Below, piece by piece: positions 24,991-33,892 of a DNA stretch of 64,000 bases. Source of the DNA: Stieleria neptunia (GTDB lineage: Bacteria; Planctomycetota; Planctomycetia; Pirellulales; Pirellulaceae); assembly GCF_007754155.1 (NCBI RefSeq), contig NZ_CP037423.1, forward strand, positions 6,754,938-6,818,937, given 5' to 3'. Positions within the stretch are counted from its first letter, which is position 1. Each line of letters starts with the position of its first letter. The notes beneath the pieces are model-generated. The model made no database searches, was not told the origin of the DNA, and saw nothing but the letters and a program-made list of their open reading frames with translations. The position numbers and the translations under genes were made by a program.

Positions 24991-26259
24991 ATGAGACATC
25001 CAATGCACCGTCGTGATTTCCTGATCGCAAGTGGACTGGGTTTGGCCGCTGCCAACCACGGTGTTCTCAACGAAGGTTACTGTGATGCCACGGTCGCGTG
25101 GTCGAAAGATCTGGCGGATCATCGTATTGTCAAGTTTGAAACGTTCCATTCGCGCGACCAGTATGCGCGCTCGCTCGGCCCCAACGCCAAGCGGGGGCCT
25201 CACGGGGCGGGCTATACGAGGCCGTTTCGCATCGCAACCACGGACCAGGGGGCACGTGGAATTGGCATGTGCTGGCCGAAGGAGGATGTCATCAAACCGT
25301 TCGTGGGCGCGAAGTTGGCAGATCTGTTCGATCCATCGGTCGGCGTGACGGAAGAAGCGCACGTTCTGGACTACGTACTACACGATCTTGCCGGTGTGAT
25401 TCTTGGCAAGCCTGTCTACGAAATGATGGGGGCTCACGGGCCCACGGAGATCGACACGTACAGCGGCGCGATCTACATGGAAGACTTGATGCCGAAGGCG
25501 AAACCGCGCGGCGTCCCGGCTGTGCTTGATGCCTGCCAAATGGACTACGATTCCGGATATCGATCTTTCAAATTGAAGATCGGCCGCGCTCGGTGGATGA
25601 AGCAGGACGAAGGCGACCGACGCGATATCGAAGTCACTCGAGCCGTTCGCGAGAAATTCCCCGACTGCAAAATCCTCGTCGACGCAAACGACGGATACTC
25701 AGTCGATCGGTTTCTGAATTACGTGACAGGTGTCGCGGACTGCGATCTGTTTTGGATCGAAGAACCGTTCGTAGAACATCGAAACGGACTGGCGCGATTG
25801 AAAGACCACATGCACAAGGTCGGTTGCAAGGCACTGATTGCTGACGGCGAAGCTCGGACCGGAAGCGCACCGAAGTTATGGAAGTGGGGCGAGTACGAGC
25901 AGAAGTTTATCGATCGCTTCTTTACGCTCGCCGATGAACAGCTGATCGACGTTTGCGTGTTCGACATTGGTACCCTGGGTTTTACTCGTTGGAGGAAGGT
26001 GATGCCGATCCTTCAAGAAACGGGAATCGCGGCGGCGCCTCATCTCTGGGGCTGCACACCGAAACCGCTCTATTGCGCGCACCTCGCAGCCGGCGTCGGC
26101 AACGTCTTGATCGTGGAAGGCATTCCGGGAGTCGGCAAAAATCTGGACTACTCCAACTTTACGATTCGCAACGGCAATCTCTGCGTTCCGAATCTGCCTG
26201 GATTTGGAATTAGCCGATCCGACGGAGCCGGCATCGGCCTGCGGAAATCCGCTTCCTGA
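24991..26259 (+). CDS. Enolase-superfamily (mandelate racemase/muconate-lactonizing type) protein with Tat signal
   Basis: This 422-residue protein carries a Tat-like signal (HRRDFLIASGLGLAAA); ATG 25,003 four codons downstream is an equally good start. The barrel domain shows the superfamily's KxK pair in FKLKIGRA (about 198), the metal-binding aspartate in ILVDANDGYS, glutamate in FWIEEPF, and a third acidic site around LIADGEART. A later PHLWG motif closes the barrel. These enzymes abstract a proton next to a carboxylate; many planctomycete members are sugar-acid dehydratases. The exact substrate cannot be told. The gene stands alone. Confidence 0.83.
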   Translation: MRHPMHRRDFLIASGLGLAAANHGVLNEGYCDATVAWSKDLADHRIVKFETFHSRDQYARSLGPNAKRGPHGAGYTRPFRIATTDQGARGIGMCWPKEDVIKPFVGAKLADLFDPSVGVTEEAHVLDYVLHDLAGVILGKPVYEMMGAHGPTEIDTYSGAIYMEDLMPKAKPRGVPAVLDACQMDYDSGYRSFKLKIGRARWMKQDEGDRRDIEVTRAVREKFPDCKILVDANDGYSVDRFLNYVTGVADCDLFWIEEPFVEHRNGLARLKDHMHKVGCKALIADGEARTGSAPKLWKWGEYEQKFIDRFFTLADEQLIDVCVFDIGTLGFTRWRKVMPILQETGIAAAPHLWGCTPKPLYCAHLAAGVGNVLIVEGIPGVGKNLDYSNFTIRNGNLCVPNLPGFGISRSDGAGIGLRKSAS

Positions 26260-26399
26260 TCACGGTGGCGCATCGACGACGCTCAGAACAATGAGCGACT
26301 TCGTCAGCGAACTGCTCTCGCCAGATAGACCGATCCCGCGTTTCACCAACAGCAGCTACGGTGCCCCACTCAGAGACGTCTTCTGCTCAGACAGTATCC

Positions 26400-26520
26400 A
26401 GATCCTGAACGCCGCTTCCCTTACGGAATCCAGCACCGCCAGATCCATCGGTACAAAAGTCACATGGGCGTCATTGCCAAACTCCCGTTTCAGGGTCGCA
26501 ATGACGTTGGATTGCCGGTC
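26400..26520 (-). pseudogene. Short-chain dehydrogenase remnant
   Basis: About 40 minus-strand codons read NVIATLKREFGNDAHVTFVPMDLAVLDSVREAA, which resembles the second beta-alpha-beta unit of short-chain dehydrogenases (LDLxxLxSVRxxA). The glycine-rich cofactor loop, catalytic Ser-Tyr-Lys and a start are all missing. It lies just past the end of the RND gene. Confidence 0.35.
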
Positions 26521-26529
26521 GTAGACGAA

Positions 26530-29500
26530 TCAGACGTCTCCTCGAGACGTGGGCGACAGGAAGGAATAGAGGACGGGTATGACAAATAGCGTCAGCGCGG
26601 TGGCGAAGGAGAGTCCAAAGATGAGTAACCAGGCGAGCCCGGTCCATAGCGGGCCGCCGGCGAGGGCGAGGGGAACAAGACCGCCAACCGTCGTTGCGGT
26701 GGTCAGGAAGATCGGCATCAATCGTTGCCGGGCGGCGTCGACGATCGCAGCAAAGTGCTCGCTGCGCGTCAGCGGCTGATCTGTCCCGGATCGTCTTCCT
26801 TTCATGACGATGTCCGCGAACTCGACAAACAGGATGGCCGAGTTCAGGACGATTCCGAACAACGCCAGCACGCCGAGCTGCGGCATGAACCCGAACGCGT
26901 TTCCGGTGACCCACAACCCGAACAATGCTCCCACGAGGGCAAGCGGCAGCGTGACAATGATGATCGCCGTGCGGGCGAGACTGTTGAACTGAAAAATCAA
27001 CAACAAAATGATCGCGATGAACGACATGCCGAACGACCGGAACATCTTCCATTGAGCCTTCATCGATTCTTCGAGCGCACCGCCGATCTCGATACGAAAT
27101 CCGGGTGGCAATTCGGCTCTCAGTTCCTCCATCGCCGCGGAGCTGAAGACCCGATTGGTGATGTCGTTGCCGGACGCTCCGAAGTTCACTCGCGAGCGGA
27201 CTTCGATCGTTCGATTGCCATTGCGGCGATCAATGGACTCCAATCGCCATTGCGGTTTCACACTCGCGATTGCCGCCAGTGATATCTTGCCGACACGGCT
27301 TTCGATGTGCGCGTCTTTGATCGCGGCAGGAGATTGGCGGCTTTCGGGATTCAATCGAAAATAGACCGGGATCTGCCGGTCACCCTCGCGGTACATCGTC
27401 AGCAGTTTTCCGGAGTAGTAGGCATCGAGCGTTGCAGCCACTTCCGCGTTGCGAACTCCCGAAAGGCTGGCTCGATCCGAGTCAACGTCGACGAAGAGTT
27501 GCTGGCTGGGCACACCCCAGGAATCGTTGACGTCCCAAGTGTCTGGCTCGGCGTCCACGATTGATTTGACTCGGTTGGCGACCCGTCGAAGCTCGCTGGC
27601 ATCCGCCAGCCCGTTCCCCATCACGCGCAGGACGACCGGATCAGCGGGCGGGCCGAGGGCCAGTTCGACCGGTACGACACGGGCGCCGGCGACGGGCGAC
27701 AAGCCCAACGTTTCAATTCCCTGTCGTGCGGCGACGCGAAGTTGTTCGGCGAAGTCGTGAGTGAATTTTCCATCAGTCGTATGGATCAAAATTTCAGCGT
27801 AGTTGGGCTTCAGCGACTCCGGTTCCCATGCGAGGTACCAGCGCGATCCGCCGCCGCCAACAATGGTCCGCATATTGAGCAAGCGTTCGTGCGACTGTCC
27901 TTCGGCGTCAACATGATGGCTAAGCGCGCGGATCATTTCTTCCACCTGCCGAGCGACGCGGTTCGTTTGTTCGATCGATGAGGACTCCGGCAAATGGATT
28001 TCAACGGCAAATTGATCGCGTTGTGTGAGCGGAAAAAATTCACTCGAAACCGGAAGCCGGGTCGCGAGCAAAAACATGCCGACGGAGGCGCTGATCGTGA
28101 CGAACCGATGACGCAGTGACCAACTTAATGCACCAGCGTAGAGTTGATAGAATCCCCCCCGTGATGCTTGTTGTTGCAGTGGCGTGGTTGCTCTCTTCTT
28201 GCCGCGGAGTTGACGATCGAGTGCGCCGAGCCTGGCCATCAGCCACGGCAGCGGTGCGGTTGGGCGACTCGTATCCTTTGGCGGTCGAATGAACCACGCT
28301 GCAAGGATCACACAGAAAGTCATCGCCAGAACCCAACTGACGGCCAGCATGACCGACAATGTGATTGGCAGGCTGTAGATGAATTCGCGATTTGCACCAT
28401 CCATTGCAATCAACATCGGAATAAACGCTGCGATCGTCGTGCCTGTTCCGCTCAGCATCGACGGGCCAAGCATCTTCGCGCCTTCGACCGACGCCTCGCG
28501 CGGACTCATACCGGCGATCTGGTTGGTGCGACTCTGGTCACAGATTTGAACGGCATTATCGACCAGCAATCCCAGCGAAATAATCATCGACGCCAACGAC
28601 ATTTGTTCCAGTTGCACGTCGAACAGCGTGATGATTGCCAGCGACGAAATGACAACAAACGGGATGTTGGCGGCCATGACGGCGGCGGTTCGAAATCCGA
28701 CGACCAAATACACCAGGACGACAACAACCAGAATCGCCTGGACGATATTCACGCCGACTTCGCGAATGCGTTGCTTGACGCTGTCCGACTGGTCCGAAAT
28801 GATCGACACGGCGAGATCGGGCGGCAGCACACCCGTCCTTTGCAACTGAGCGACGCTCCCCTTGGAACGGTCGCAAATGTCAATGATATTCGCGCCCGAC
28901 TTCATCGACACCGCAAGGATGATGGCGTCCGTTTCAAACTCGGGTGTTCCGTAGCGGCAAATGCGCTGCGGCGGGTCGATGTACCCCCGACGAACGTTCA
29001 GCCCCATGTTTTTGAGTGGAACTTGATTGAAGCCCGCGTCGCCTGCGCCTTCTCCGGCCGCAACGACGCCGACGACCAGCGAGTCGAACGCCGCCACGGC
29101 GCTGACGTCACCGGCGGGCTTTACAAAAAAACGGCCGTCTTTGGCGTCGATCTTGCCACCGGGCGCCACGATGTTTTGTGACTCGGCCAGGGATTCGATT
29201 TGAGACGTCGTCAGCTCGAGTGTTGACCAGTTCCCTTCGTCCGTCTCCAGATAGATCGCTTCTTCCTGGACTCCGAACCGACCGACCTGCGAGACGCCGG
29301 GCAGTAGTCGCAGCGCATCGCGTATTCGCTCTGAATACAGATCCAGTTGTCGCGGCGAGTAGGCGTACTGCGGGTCAATGACCGAGTCCCCGTCGAGCGG
29401 ACGCTGATGAACGGCATAGAGCAAGACGCTGGTATCGGAGAATTCGTCGAACAGAAACGGCGAAATGCTCTCCTCTGGCATCGGCACGTTGCGAATCCGT

Positions 29501-29841
29501 GCCCGCACTCGATCCCAGGCGTCGTCGACTCTGGCGCCCGGCACACTGTCCTCGAGTTCGACAAAGATGACCGACTGTTCGCTGCTGGACGTCGATCGAA
29601 TCAAGCGGACTTCTTCCAGACCGTCGATCGCATCCTCAAGCGGGTCCGTGACCAGTTTTTCAATTTGCTCCGCCGAGGCGCCATGCCAACGCGTGGTCAC
29701 GATGGCAATCTTGAGCGTGAATTCAGGGTCTTCGCGGCGCGGCATCGTGAAGAAGCTGACGCCGCCCCAAGTGACACACAATAGCACCAACGTGATCGTG
29801 ATCGTCGGCCGCTGTACCGCGAACTCAGGAAGCCCTCTCAT
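26530..29841 (-). CDS. RND efflux transporter, inner-membrane pump
   Basis: This 1103-residue protein has the full HAE-type RND layout: a first helix (TITITLVLLCVTWGGVSFF), a large periplasmic loop, a membrane block of helices (about 350-560, including LGLLVDNAVQICDQ with the conserved aspartate), a second periplasmic loop and a final helix block ending with GIVLNSAILFVEFADIV and FLTTATTVGGLVPLAL. The first line also shows RREDPEF, a common RND marker. It exports drugs, metals or lipids using the proton gradient. Its ATG overlaps the stop of the adaptor gene by four bases, and the pair is divergent from a TetR gene that probably controls it. An outer-membrane TolC partner is not in the window. 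Confidence 0.93.
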   Translation of the reverse strand: MRGLPEFAVQRPTITITLVLLCVTWGGVSFFTMPRREDPEFTLKIAIVTTRWHGASAEQIEKLVTDPLEDAIDGLEEVRLIRSTSSSEQSVIFVELEDSVPGARVDDAWDRVRARIRNVPMPEESISPFLFDEFSDTSVLLYAVHQRPLDGDSVIDPQYAYSPRQLDLYSERIRDALRLLPGVSQVGRFGVQEEAIYLETDEGNWSTLELTTSQIESLAESQNIVAPGGKIDAKDGRFFVKPAGDVSAVAAFDSLVVGVVAAGEGAGDAGFNQVPLKNMGLNVRRGYIDPPQRICRYGTPEFETDAIILAVSMKSGANIIDICDRSKGSVAQLQRTGVLPPDLAVSIISDQSDSVKQRIREVGVNIVQAILVVVVLVYLVVGFRTAAVMAANIPFVVISSLAIITLFDVQLEQMSLASMIISLGLLVDNAVQICDQSRTNQIAGMSPREASVEGAKMLGPSMLSGTGTTIAAFIPMLIAMDGANREFIYSLPITLSVMLAVSWVLAMTFCVILAAWFIRPPKDTSRPTAPLPWLMARLGALDRQLRGKKRATTPLQQQASRGGFYQLYAGALSWSLRHRFVTISASVGMFLLATRLPVSSEFFPLTQRDQFAVEIHLPESSSIEQTNRVARQVEEMIRALSHHVDAEGQSHERLLNMRTIVGGGGSRWYLAWEPESLKPNYAEILIHTTDGKFTHDFAEQLRVAARQGIETLGLSPVAGARVVPVELALGPPADPVVLRVMGNGLADASELRRVANRVKSIVDAEPDTWDVNDSWGVPSQQLFVDVDSDRASLSGVRNAEVAATLDAYYSGKLLTMYREGDRQIPVYFRLNPESRQSPAAIKDAHIESRVGKISLAAIASVKPQWRLESIDRRNGNRTIEVRSRVNFGASGNDITNRVFSSAAMEELRAELPPGFRIEIGGALEESMKAQWKMFRSFGMSFIAIILLLIFQFNSLARTAIIIVTLPLALVGALFGLWVTGNAFGFMPQLGVLALFGIVLNSAILFVEFADIVMKGRRSGTDQPLTRSEHFAAIVDAARQRLMPIFLTTATTVGGLVPLALAGGPLWTGLAWLLIFGLSFATALTLFVIPVLYSFLSPTSRGDV

Positions 29842-31604
29842 CGCTCGGCTCCCACAACCGGCGAGACCATCACGCGGTCGCCGTCGTTCAGATAGTGCGT
29901 GCCTTCGACAACGATCTGCATGCCGTCTCGCAAGTTTTCCGACGATGAAGGCGAAATACGAAGCAGGACGGATTCACCGATGACCGATTCATCTTCGGCG
30001 ACTTCGACAAAGACTCGTCGCGCGGTCGGTTGGCTTTCAGCGACATCAACCACATGGACGAAGGTTTGATCTTGTTCTTCACGGACGGCTTTCATCGGCA
30101 CGTAGTAGCCGTCGGTCGGTTCGTCCGGCGTCAGTGAAATTTGAACGACGTCACCCGACCGCAACAACCAGCGATGATCATCAAGCATGACATGCGATCC
30201 CGTCCAGGATTCCAAGGACGGTTGCTCACTGGCTGCGTTCCCTTCCGATTCTGACGGATTCGATTTGAAGTACAGTTCGCCAGTAATCAAATCGTGATCG
30301 ACATCCATCGCCACTTCCGGGTCGGTAAACTCGACCGCGACAAACTTCCAACGTCCCAGATAAGGAATCACATCACTGGTGATTCGCACCGGAACTTTCG
30401 TGACCGAAAGTAGTCGATCGCCCGGCGGAGAGGGCGTTCCCCACTGGCGATTGGTGACTTTCCAGAGAAATGTCTCGCCGTCGATCGTGTGAACCGCTTC
30501 GCGAATGACCAGCAGTCGCTGGTCGCCCGTAATCATGGGGCCGATATTCAGCGGCGCAATTTGCTCCGTCCTGGCAACGGGCTCCGCGGCGTCCAGTGTC
30601 GCATACGCGGATTCGTCAATCTCGTTCCGCACATGTAGTGTCACCGTAAACGTTCGCGCGGCCGGATCAGCGACCGTGTCGACCCGGTAAACCATTCCAC
30701 TTAGCCGACGGGCCCTACCGCCTCCATCGGTGACTTGGACCGGAAAAAAGTCTCCACGACGGTAGCGGCGAGAATCGCGGGCAGTCACCTCAAATTCGAT
30801 GGTCATCGGATCCATCATCTGCACCGTCACCACCGGATCGCCCTCTTTGACATAGGTGCCGGGAACGGCGTGGATCTGTGAAACGTGACCGGGAAAAGGA
30901 CTAAACAGCACCGCGTTTCGGAGATTTCGCCGGGCTTCGGAGAGCTGCTGCCCGGCCTCGAGGATTTGAGCTTCGAGTGCGAGTTGGCGGGCTTGCGCCT
31001 GTGCCAACTCGGCCCGTGAGCTGGCAAGACGCGATTTCGTCGTCGATGCATTCGTTTCAGCGGCATCGAGTTCCGAGCGTGAAATTGCGTTCTGGTTGGA
31101 AAGCTGTCGCGCGCGGGACAGCTCAATGTCGGCGAGATCGGCCTCGGCCTTTGCCGATTCGATTTGGGCTGGCAACTGCTGCTCAATCGTCACAAGGTTC
31201 GCATCGCGGTTGAGTTTCGCGACTTCGACACTGGCGTGAGCCGAATCGACGGCAATTTGCAATGCCTCATCATCCAAACGAGCCAGCGGAGTCGCACGCG
31301 GTGCCCCCTGAGCAGGCTCTTCACCGATTTGCGGCGTCACGGATTCGTTTGGCTCAATGACTTCGGTGACCCGTCCGGCGACTTCAAACCCAATCTGCTC
31401 GGATTTCCACGGCACAACGGTCCCCGTGATGAACTGGATGCTTGTCGGAGAACTTCTCCGCAACGCAGCGATCATGACCGGCTTAGGTGGTTTCTCAACC
31501 GGGACGATCACGTCCTGTTTCTGTGCGCATCCGGTGATTCCAATGCTCCACAAGGAGACAATGCCCAGGACAGAAACGCCGACGTCGAATTTCGTAAAGT
31601 ACAT
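29838..31604 (-). CDS. RND adaptor (membrane fusion) lipoprotein
   Basis: Starting at ATG 31,604 gives 588 residues with a lipoprotein signal (VLGIVSLWSIGITGC, lipobox ITGC); a TTG start 8 codons upstream is less likely. A beta-barrel and lipoyl domain (ITGTVVPWKSEQIGFEVAGRV...LARLDDEALQIAV) flanks a long coiled coil of Ala/Gln/Glu-rich heptads (about 130-215). It is followed by VLFSPFPGHVSQIHAVPGTYVKEGDPVVTVQMMDPMTIEFEV-type barrel sequence. At 588 residues it is longer than usual because of an insertion with two further barrel-like segments. It bridges the RND pump to an outer-membrane channel and is translationally coupled to the pump gene. Confidence 0.9.
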   Translation of the reverse strand: MYFTKFDVGVSVLGIVSLWSIGITGCAQKQDVIVPVEKPPKPVMIAALRRSSPTSIQFITGTVVPWKSEQIGFEVAGRVTEVIEPNESVTPQIGEEPAQGAPRATPLARLDDEALQIAVDSAHASVEVAKLNRDANLVTIEQQLPAQIESAKAEADLADIELSRARQLSNQNAISRSELDAAETNASTTKSRLASSRAELAQAQARQLALEAQILEAGQQLSEARRNLRNAVLFSPFPGHVSQIHAVPGTYVKEGDPVVTVQMMDPMTIEFEVTARDSRRYRRGDFFPVQVTDGGGRARRLSGMVYRVDTVADPAARTFTVTLHVRNEIDESAYATLDAAEPVARTEQIAPLNIGPMITGDQRLLVIREAVHTIDGETFLWKVTNRQWGTPSPPGDRLLSVTKVPVRITSDVIPYLGRWKFVAVEFTDPEVAMDVDHDLITGELYFKSNPSESEGNAASEQPSLESWTGSHVMLDDHRWLLRSGDVVQISLTPDEPTDGYYVPMKAVREEQDQTFVHVVDVAESQPTARRVFVEVAEDESVIGESVLLRISPSSSENLRDGMQIVVEGTHYLNDGDRVMVSPVVGAER

Positions 31605-31642
31605 CTCTTGTCGACCTGAAGAGGCCAAGCCACTCCTTGCGA

Positions 31643-31666
31643 AAAGTAAACCGTTCGGTACACTTT
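31643..31666. promoter_or_regulatory. TetR-type operator between adaptor and regulator genes
   Basis: AAAGTAAACCG-TT-CGGTACACTTT is an inverted repeat with 11-base arms matching at nine positions. It ends five bases before the TetR start codon and lies 38 bases from the adaptor start, so bound regulator could block both divergent genes. A partial second copy, AAAAGTAAACC, lies at 31,681-31,691 inside the regulator gene. Confidence 0.7.
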
Positions 31667-31671
31667 ATCTT

Positions 31672-32316
31672 ATGCCAGCTAAAAGTAAACCCCGAAGTGC
31701 ACCTCCTGAAACCGCGCGGCGAGAGCGGCTGACGGATCGCAAACGAGCGGCCATCGTGCAGGCCGCCGTGCAGGCGTTTCAGCAATACGGGTACTTCGCC
31801 GCCAGCATGAAAGGCATCGCTGACGCCGCCTCGGTCAGCAAGCGAACGCTGTACAACCATTTCGACAGCAAGGAATCGCTGTTTGATGCGATTCTTGAGG
31901 AGTTAAAGCTCCGCGCCGAGCAACTTCCCGCTTGTGAGTTCGACCAGTCGCGTGACCTGGCCGAGCAGTTGACGGAGCTTGCGCACAGCGAAATCGACTT
32001 TTTCACGTCGGAGGAGGTGCAGGCACTTGCCCGAGCCGGACTGTCGCGCGTCCTGGGCGAGCCGGATGCCGGCCAACAGATCGACCAGCGATTTTTTATC
32101 AGGCGAGTGACAACGTGGATGAAAAACGCGCAGGCATCCGGCTGTCTTCTTAAAGCGGACCCGGAATTCGCAGCCATGCAATTCCTCGGATTGCTGCGTA
32201 CGTTCGCGTTCTGGCCAAGCATTGTCCAAGGCGAGCCCCCGCCGTCACGCCGCCAACGAAATCAAATCGTCGAACGCACGATTGAAATGTTTCTCAGCAC
32301 GTATGGAATAAACTGA
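31672..32316 (+). CDS. TetR/AcrR-family regulator of the RND locus
   Basis: The start at 31,672 gives 214 residues; the frame is open further upstream but that part overlaps the divergent adaptor gene. A basic N-terminal tail is followed by the TetR helix-turn-helix (RAAIVQAAVQAFQQYGYFAASMKGIADAASVSKRTLYNHFDSKE, about 30-73). The remaining helices form a ligand-binding domain (EQLTELAHSEIDFF, MQFLGLLRTFAFWPSIV) of the AefR-like type. It probably represses the divergent efflux genes and itself from the palindrome directly upstream of its start. Confidence 0.9.
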   Translation: MPAKSKPRSAPPETARRERLTDRKRAAIVQAAVQAFQQYGYFAASMKGIADAASVSKRTLYNHFDSKESLFDAILEELKLRAEQLPACEFDQSRDLAEQLTELAHSEIDFFTSEEVQALARAGLSRVLGEPDAGQQIDQRFFIRRVTTWMKNAQASGCLLKADPEFAAMQFLGLLRTFAFWPSIVQGEPPPSRRQRNQIVERTIEMFLSTYGIN

Positions 32317-32493
32317 CCCCTGCTACAACGTTTTTCTGTGCGGACATCGATCAGACGGCTCGGTCGGTCAAGGCGCAGCCCAATATCAGGCAGGCTGCCA
32401 TCCGCCTTTTTTGGGCCCATAACGGCCTTCATTCTTGACGGTCATTTTGTTGGTTCCGATGAATAGTTTGGTTAAGTTCGGCACATCAACGGC

Positions 32494-32985
32494 TCAGTCA
32501 GCAACGCGAACCGCTGCTTCGATCGCAGCGACGTCGATCTTTTTCATCGTCATCATCGCCTCGAAGACTCGTTTGGCGACTGCGGGGTCGGGATTGGTCA
32601 CGCCTTGCGTCAGGGCGATCGGCGTGATCTGCCAGTGCAAACCCCATTTGTCTTTGCACCATCCGCACTGGCTCTCTTCGCCGCCGTTGGTGACGATGGC
32701 ATTCCAGTAGCGGTCCGTTTCGGCCTGGTCGGCGGTTGCGACTTGGAACGAGAACGCCATGTTATGCTCAATACCGGGGCCGCCGTTGAGTCCGAGGCAG
32801 GGAATGCCCATCACCGTGAACTCGACGGTCAGGACATCTCCTTTCTTTCCGGATGGGAAATCGGCGGGCGCTCGATGCACCGCGTCGACAGAGGAATCTG
32901 GAAAGGTCTCGGCGTAAAATCGCGCGGCGTCTGCGGCGTCGCCATTGTACCAAAGGCAAATCGTGTTCTTCGCTTGTTTTGTCAT
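32494..32985 (-). CDS. VOC-superfamily protein, PhnB/3-demethylubiquinone-methyltransferase-like
   Basis: This 163-residue protein matches the PhnB-like branch of the vicinal oxygen chelate fold: NTICLWYNGDAADAARFYAETFPDS at the start, VLTVEFTVMGIPCLGLNGGP, then FSFQVATADQAETDRYWNAI and GGEESQCGWCKDKWGLHWQITP. Despite the domain name such proteins usually are not methyltransferases; roles range from antibiotic binding to unknown. A YciI-like gene lies two bases upstream, a pairing common in bacteria where both belong to small dimeric alpha-beta barrel proteins. Confidence 0.85.
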   Translation of the reverse strand: MTKQAKNTICLWYNGDAADAARFYAETFPDSSVDAVHRAPADFPSGKKGDVLTVEFTVMGIPCLGLNGGPGIEHNMAFSFQVATADQAETDRYWNAIVTNGGEESQCGWCKDKWGLHWQITPIALTQGVTNPDPAVAKRVFEAMMTMKKIDVAAIEAAVRVAD

Positions 32986-32987
32986 CT

Positions 32988-33386
32988 TCAGTTTTCCTTA
33001 TTACTAAATGCTGCATCCCGCTGAGCGATCAATTTGTTGGTCTGTTCGTCAGCGGGTCGAATTTCAAACGGCCCCATCTTCACCCCCGGATGTTTCGACA
33101 TCAGCGCAATGGCGTGGTTCAAGTCGCGGGCTTCCAGCAAAAGTATGCCACCGAGCACTTCCTTTGTTTCGGCGTACGGACCATCGGTCACGTCGACTTG
33201 ACCGTTCTTCATCCGCAGGGTGACGGCATTGCGTGACGAATCGAGCGCCTCGCCGCCGAGAAAATGGCCGCCGTTGCGCAATTCATCGTCGTACGCAAAA
33301 CACTCCTCCAACATCCGCTGCCCCTCGGCTTCTGGCAGCGAATCCCAATTCCCTTCCGCAATGTAGCCCAAACAGACGTATCTCAT
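32988..33386 (-). CDS. YciI-like (DGPF-domain) protein
   Basis: The start at 33,386 gives 132 residues beginning [14 protein letters not shown]; an in-frame ATG eight codons upstream is possible. The DGPF signature is present as [21 protein letters not shown], in its DGPYAE form, followed by [24 protein letters not shown]. These small dimeric proteins have a ferredoxin-like fold and are often encoded beside sigma factors or VOC proteins. It precedes the PhnB-like gene with a two-base gap, so both are probably one transcript. Confidence 0.85.
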   Translation of the reverse strand: MRYVCLGYIAEGNWDSLPEAEGQRMLEECFAYDDELRNGGHFLGGEALDSSRNAVTLRMKNGQVDVTDGPYAETKEVLGGILLLEARDLNHAIALMSKHPGVKMGPFEIRPADEQTNKLIAQRDAAFSNKEN

Positions 33387-33892
33387 AGGTTTCTCCGTGT
33401 TAATCGCCAAACGACGCTTGGCTTTGCTGTTTCACGATCCAGTCGAATGGGACGTCGCCAGATCGACAACCTCCGGAGATTTTTCGACACTTCTGGCTGG
33501 CCGCCGCTCACACGATTGCGAAAATCCAACTCCGCTCGTCAAATTCAGAGACGTCCCTGCAATCGATCGACCTCGTTCGTCGCGATGCGATGGGCAAGAA
33601 GGTTGGACAAAAAATTGGTTGGCCCAAAAAATGAGAAACGAGAGACCGTACAGGAATGCGAGCGAATCGTTGCTGAAGCAAAACTCTCAGGCGTGCCGGC
33701 TGCCCACTTAAAAACACGTCCGAAATTCTTTACCACGTCGCACCAGCCACACGCATCCCCGCTGATTCTACTCAAAATCAAAGCGAGGTGATCTGGGATC
33801 ACGCCCGCCTTCCTCGCGGCCTCAAACGCTTCATCGACCGAGCCCAGGATCTCCTCGCGAATTCGGATCCTGTCGACTCGGCTCGTGTCGTT
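33387..33892. other. Intergenic stretch with no convincing gene
   Basis: About 500 bases with only short competing frames. A minus-strand segment near 33,790-33,880 reads EEILGSVDEAFEAARKAGVI, which might be a gene remnant, but no family or start is recognisable. Confidence 0.4.

Noticed and set aside
28168..29181. Plus-strand open frame of 337 codons inside the RND pump gene
   Set aside because: It is the antisense shadow of a gene with full-length family support; the product is His/Asp/Arg-rich and resembles nothing.
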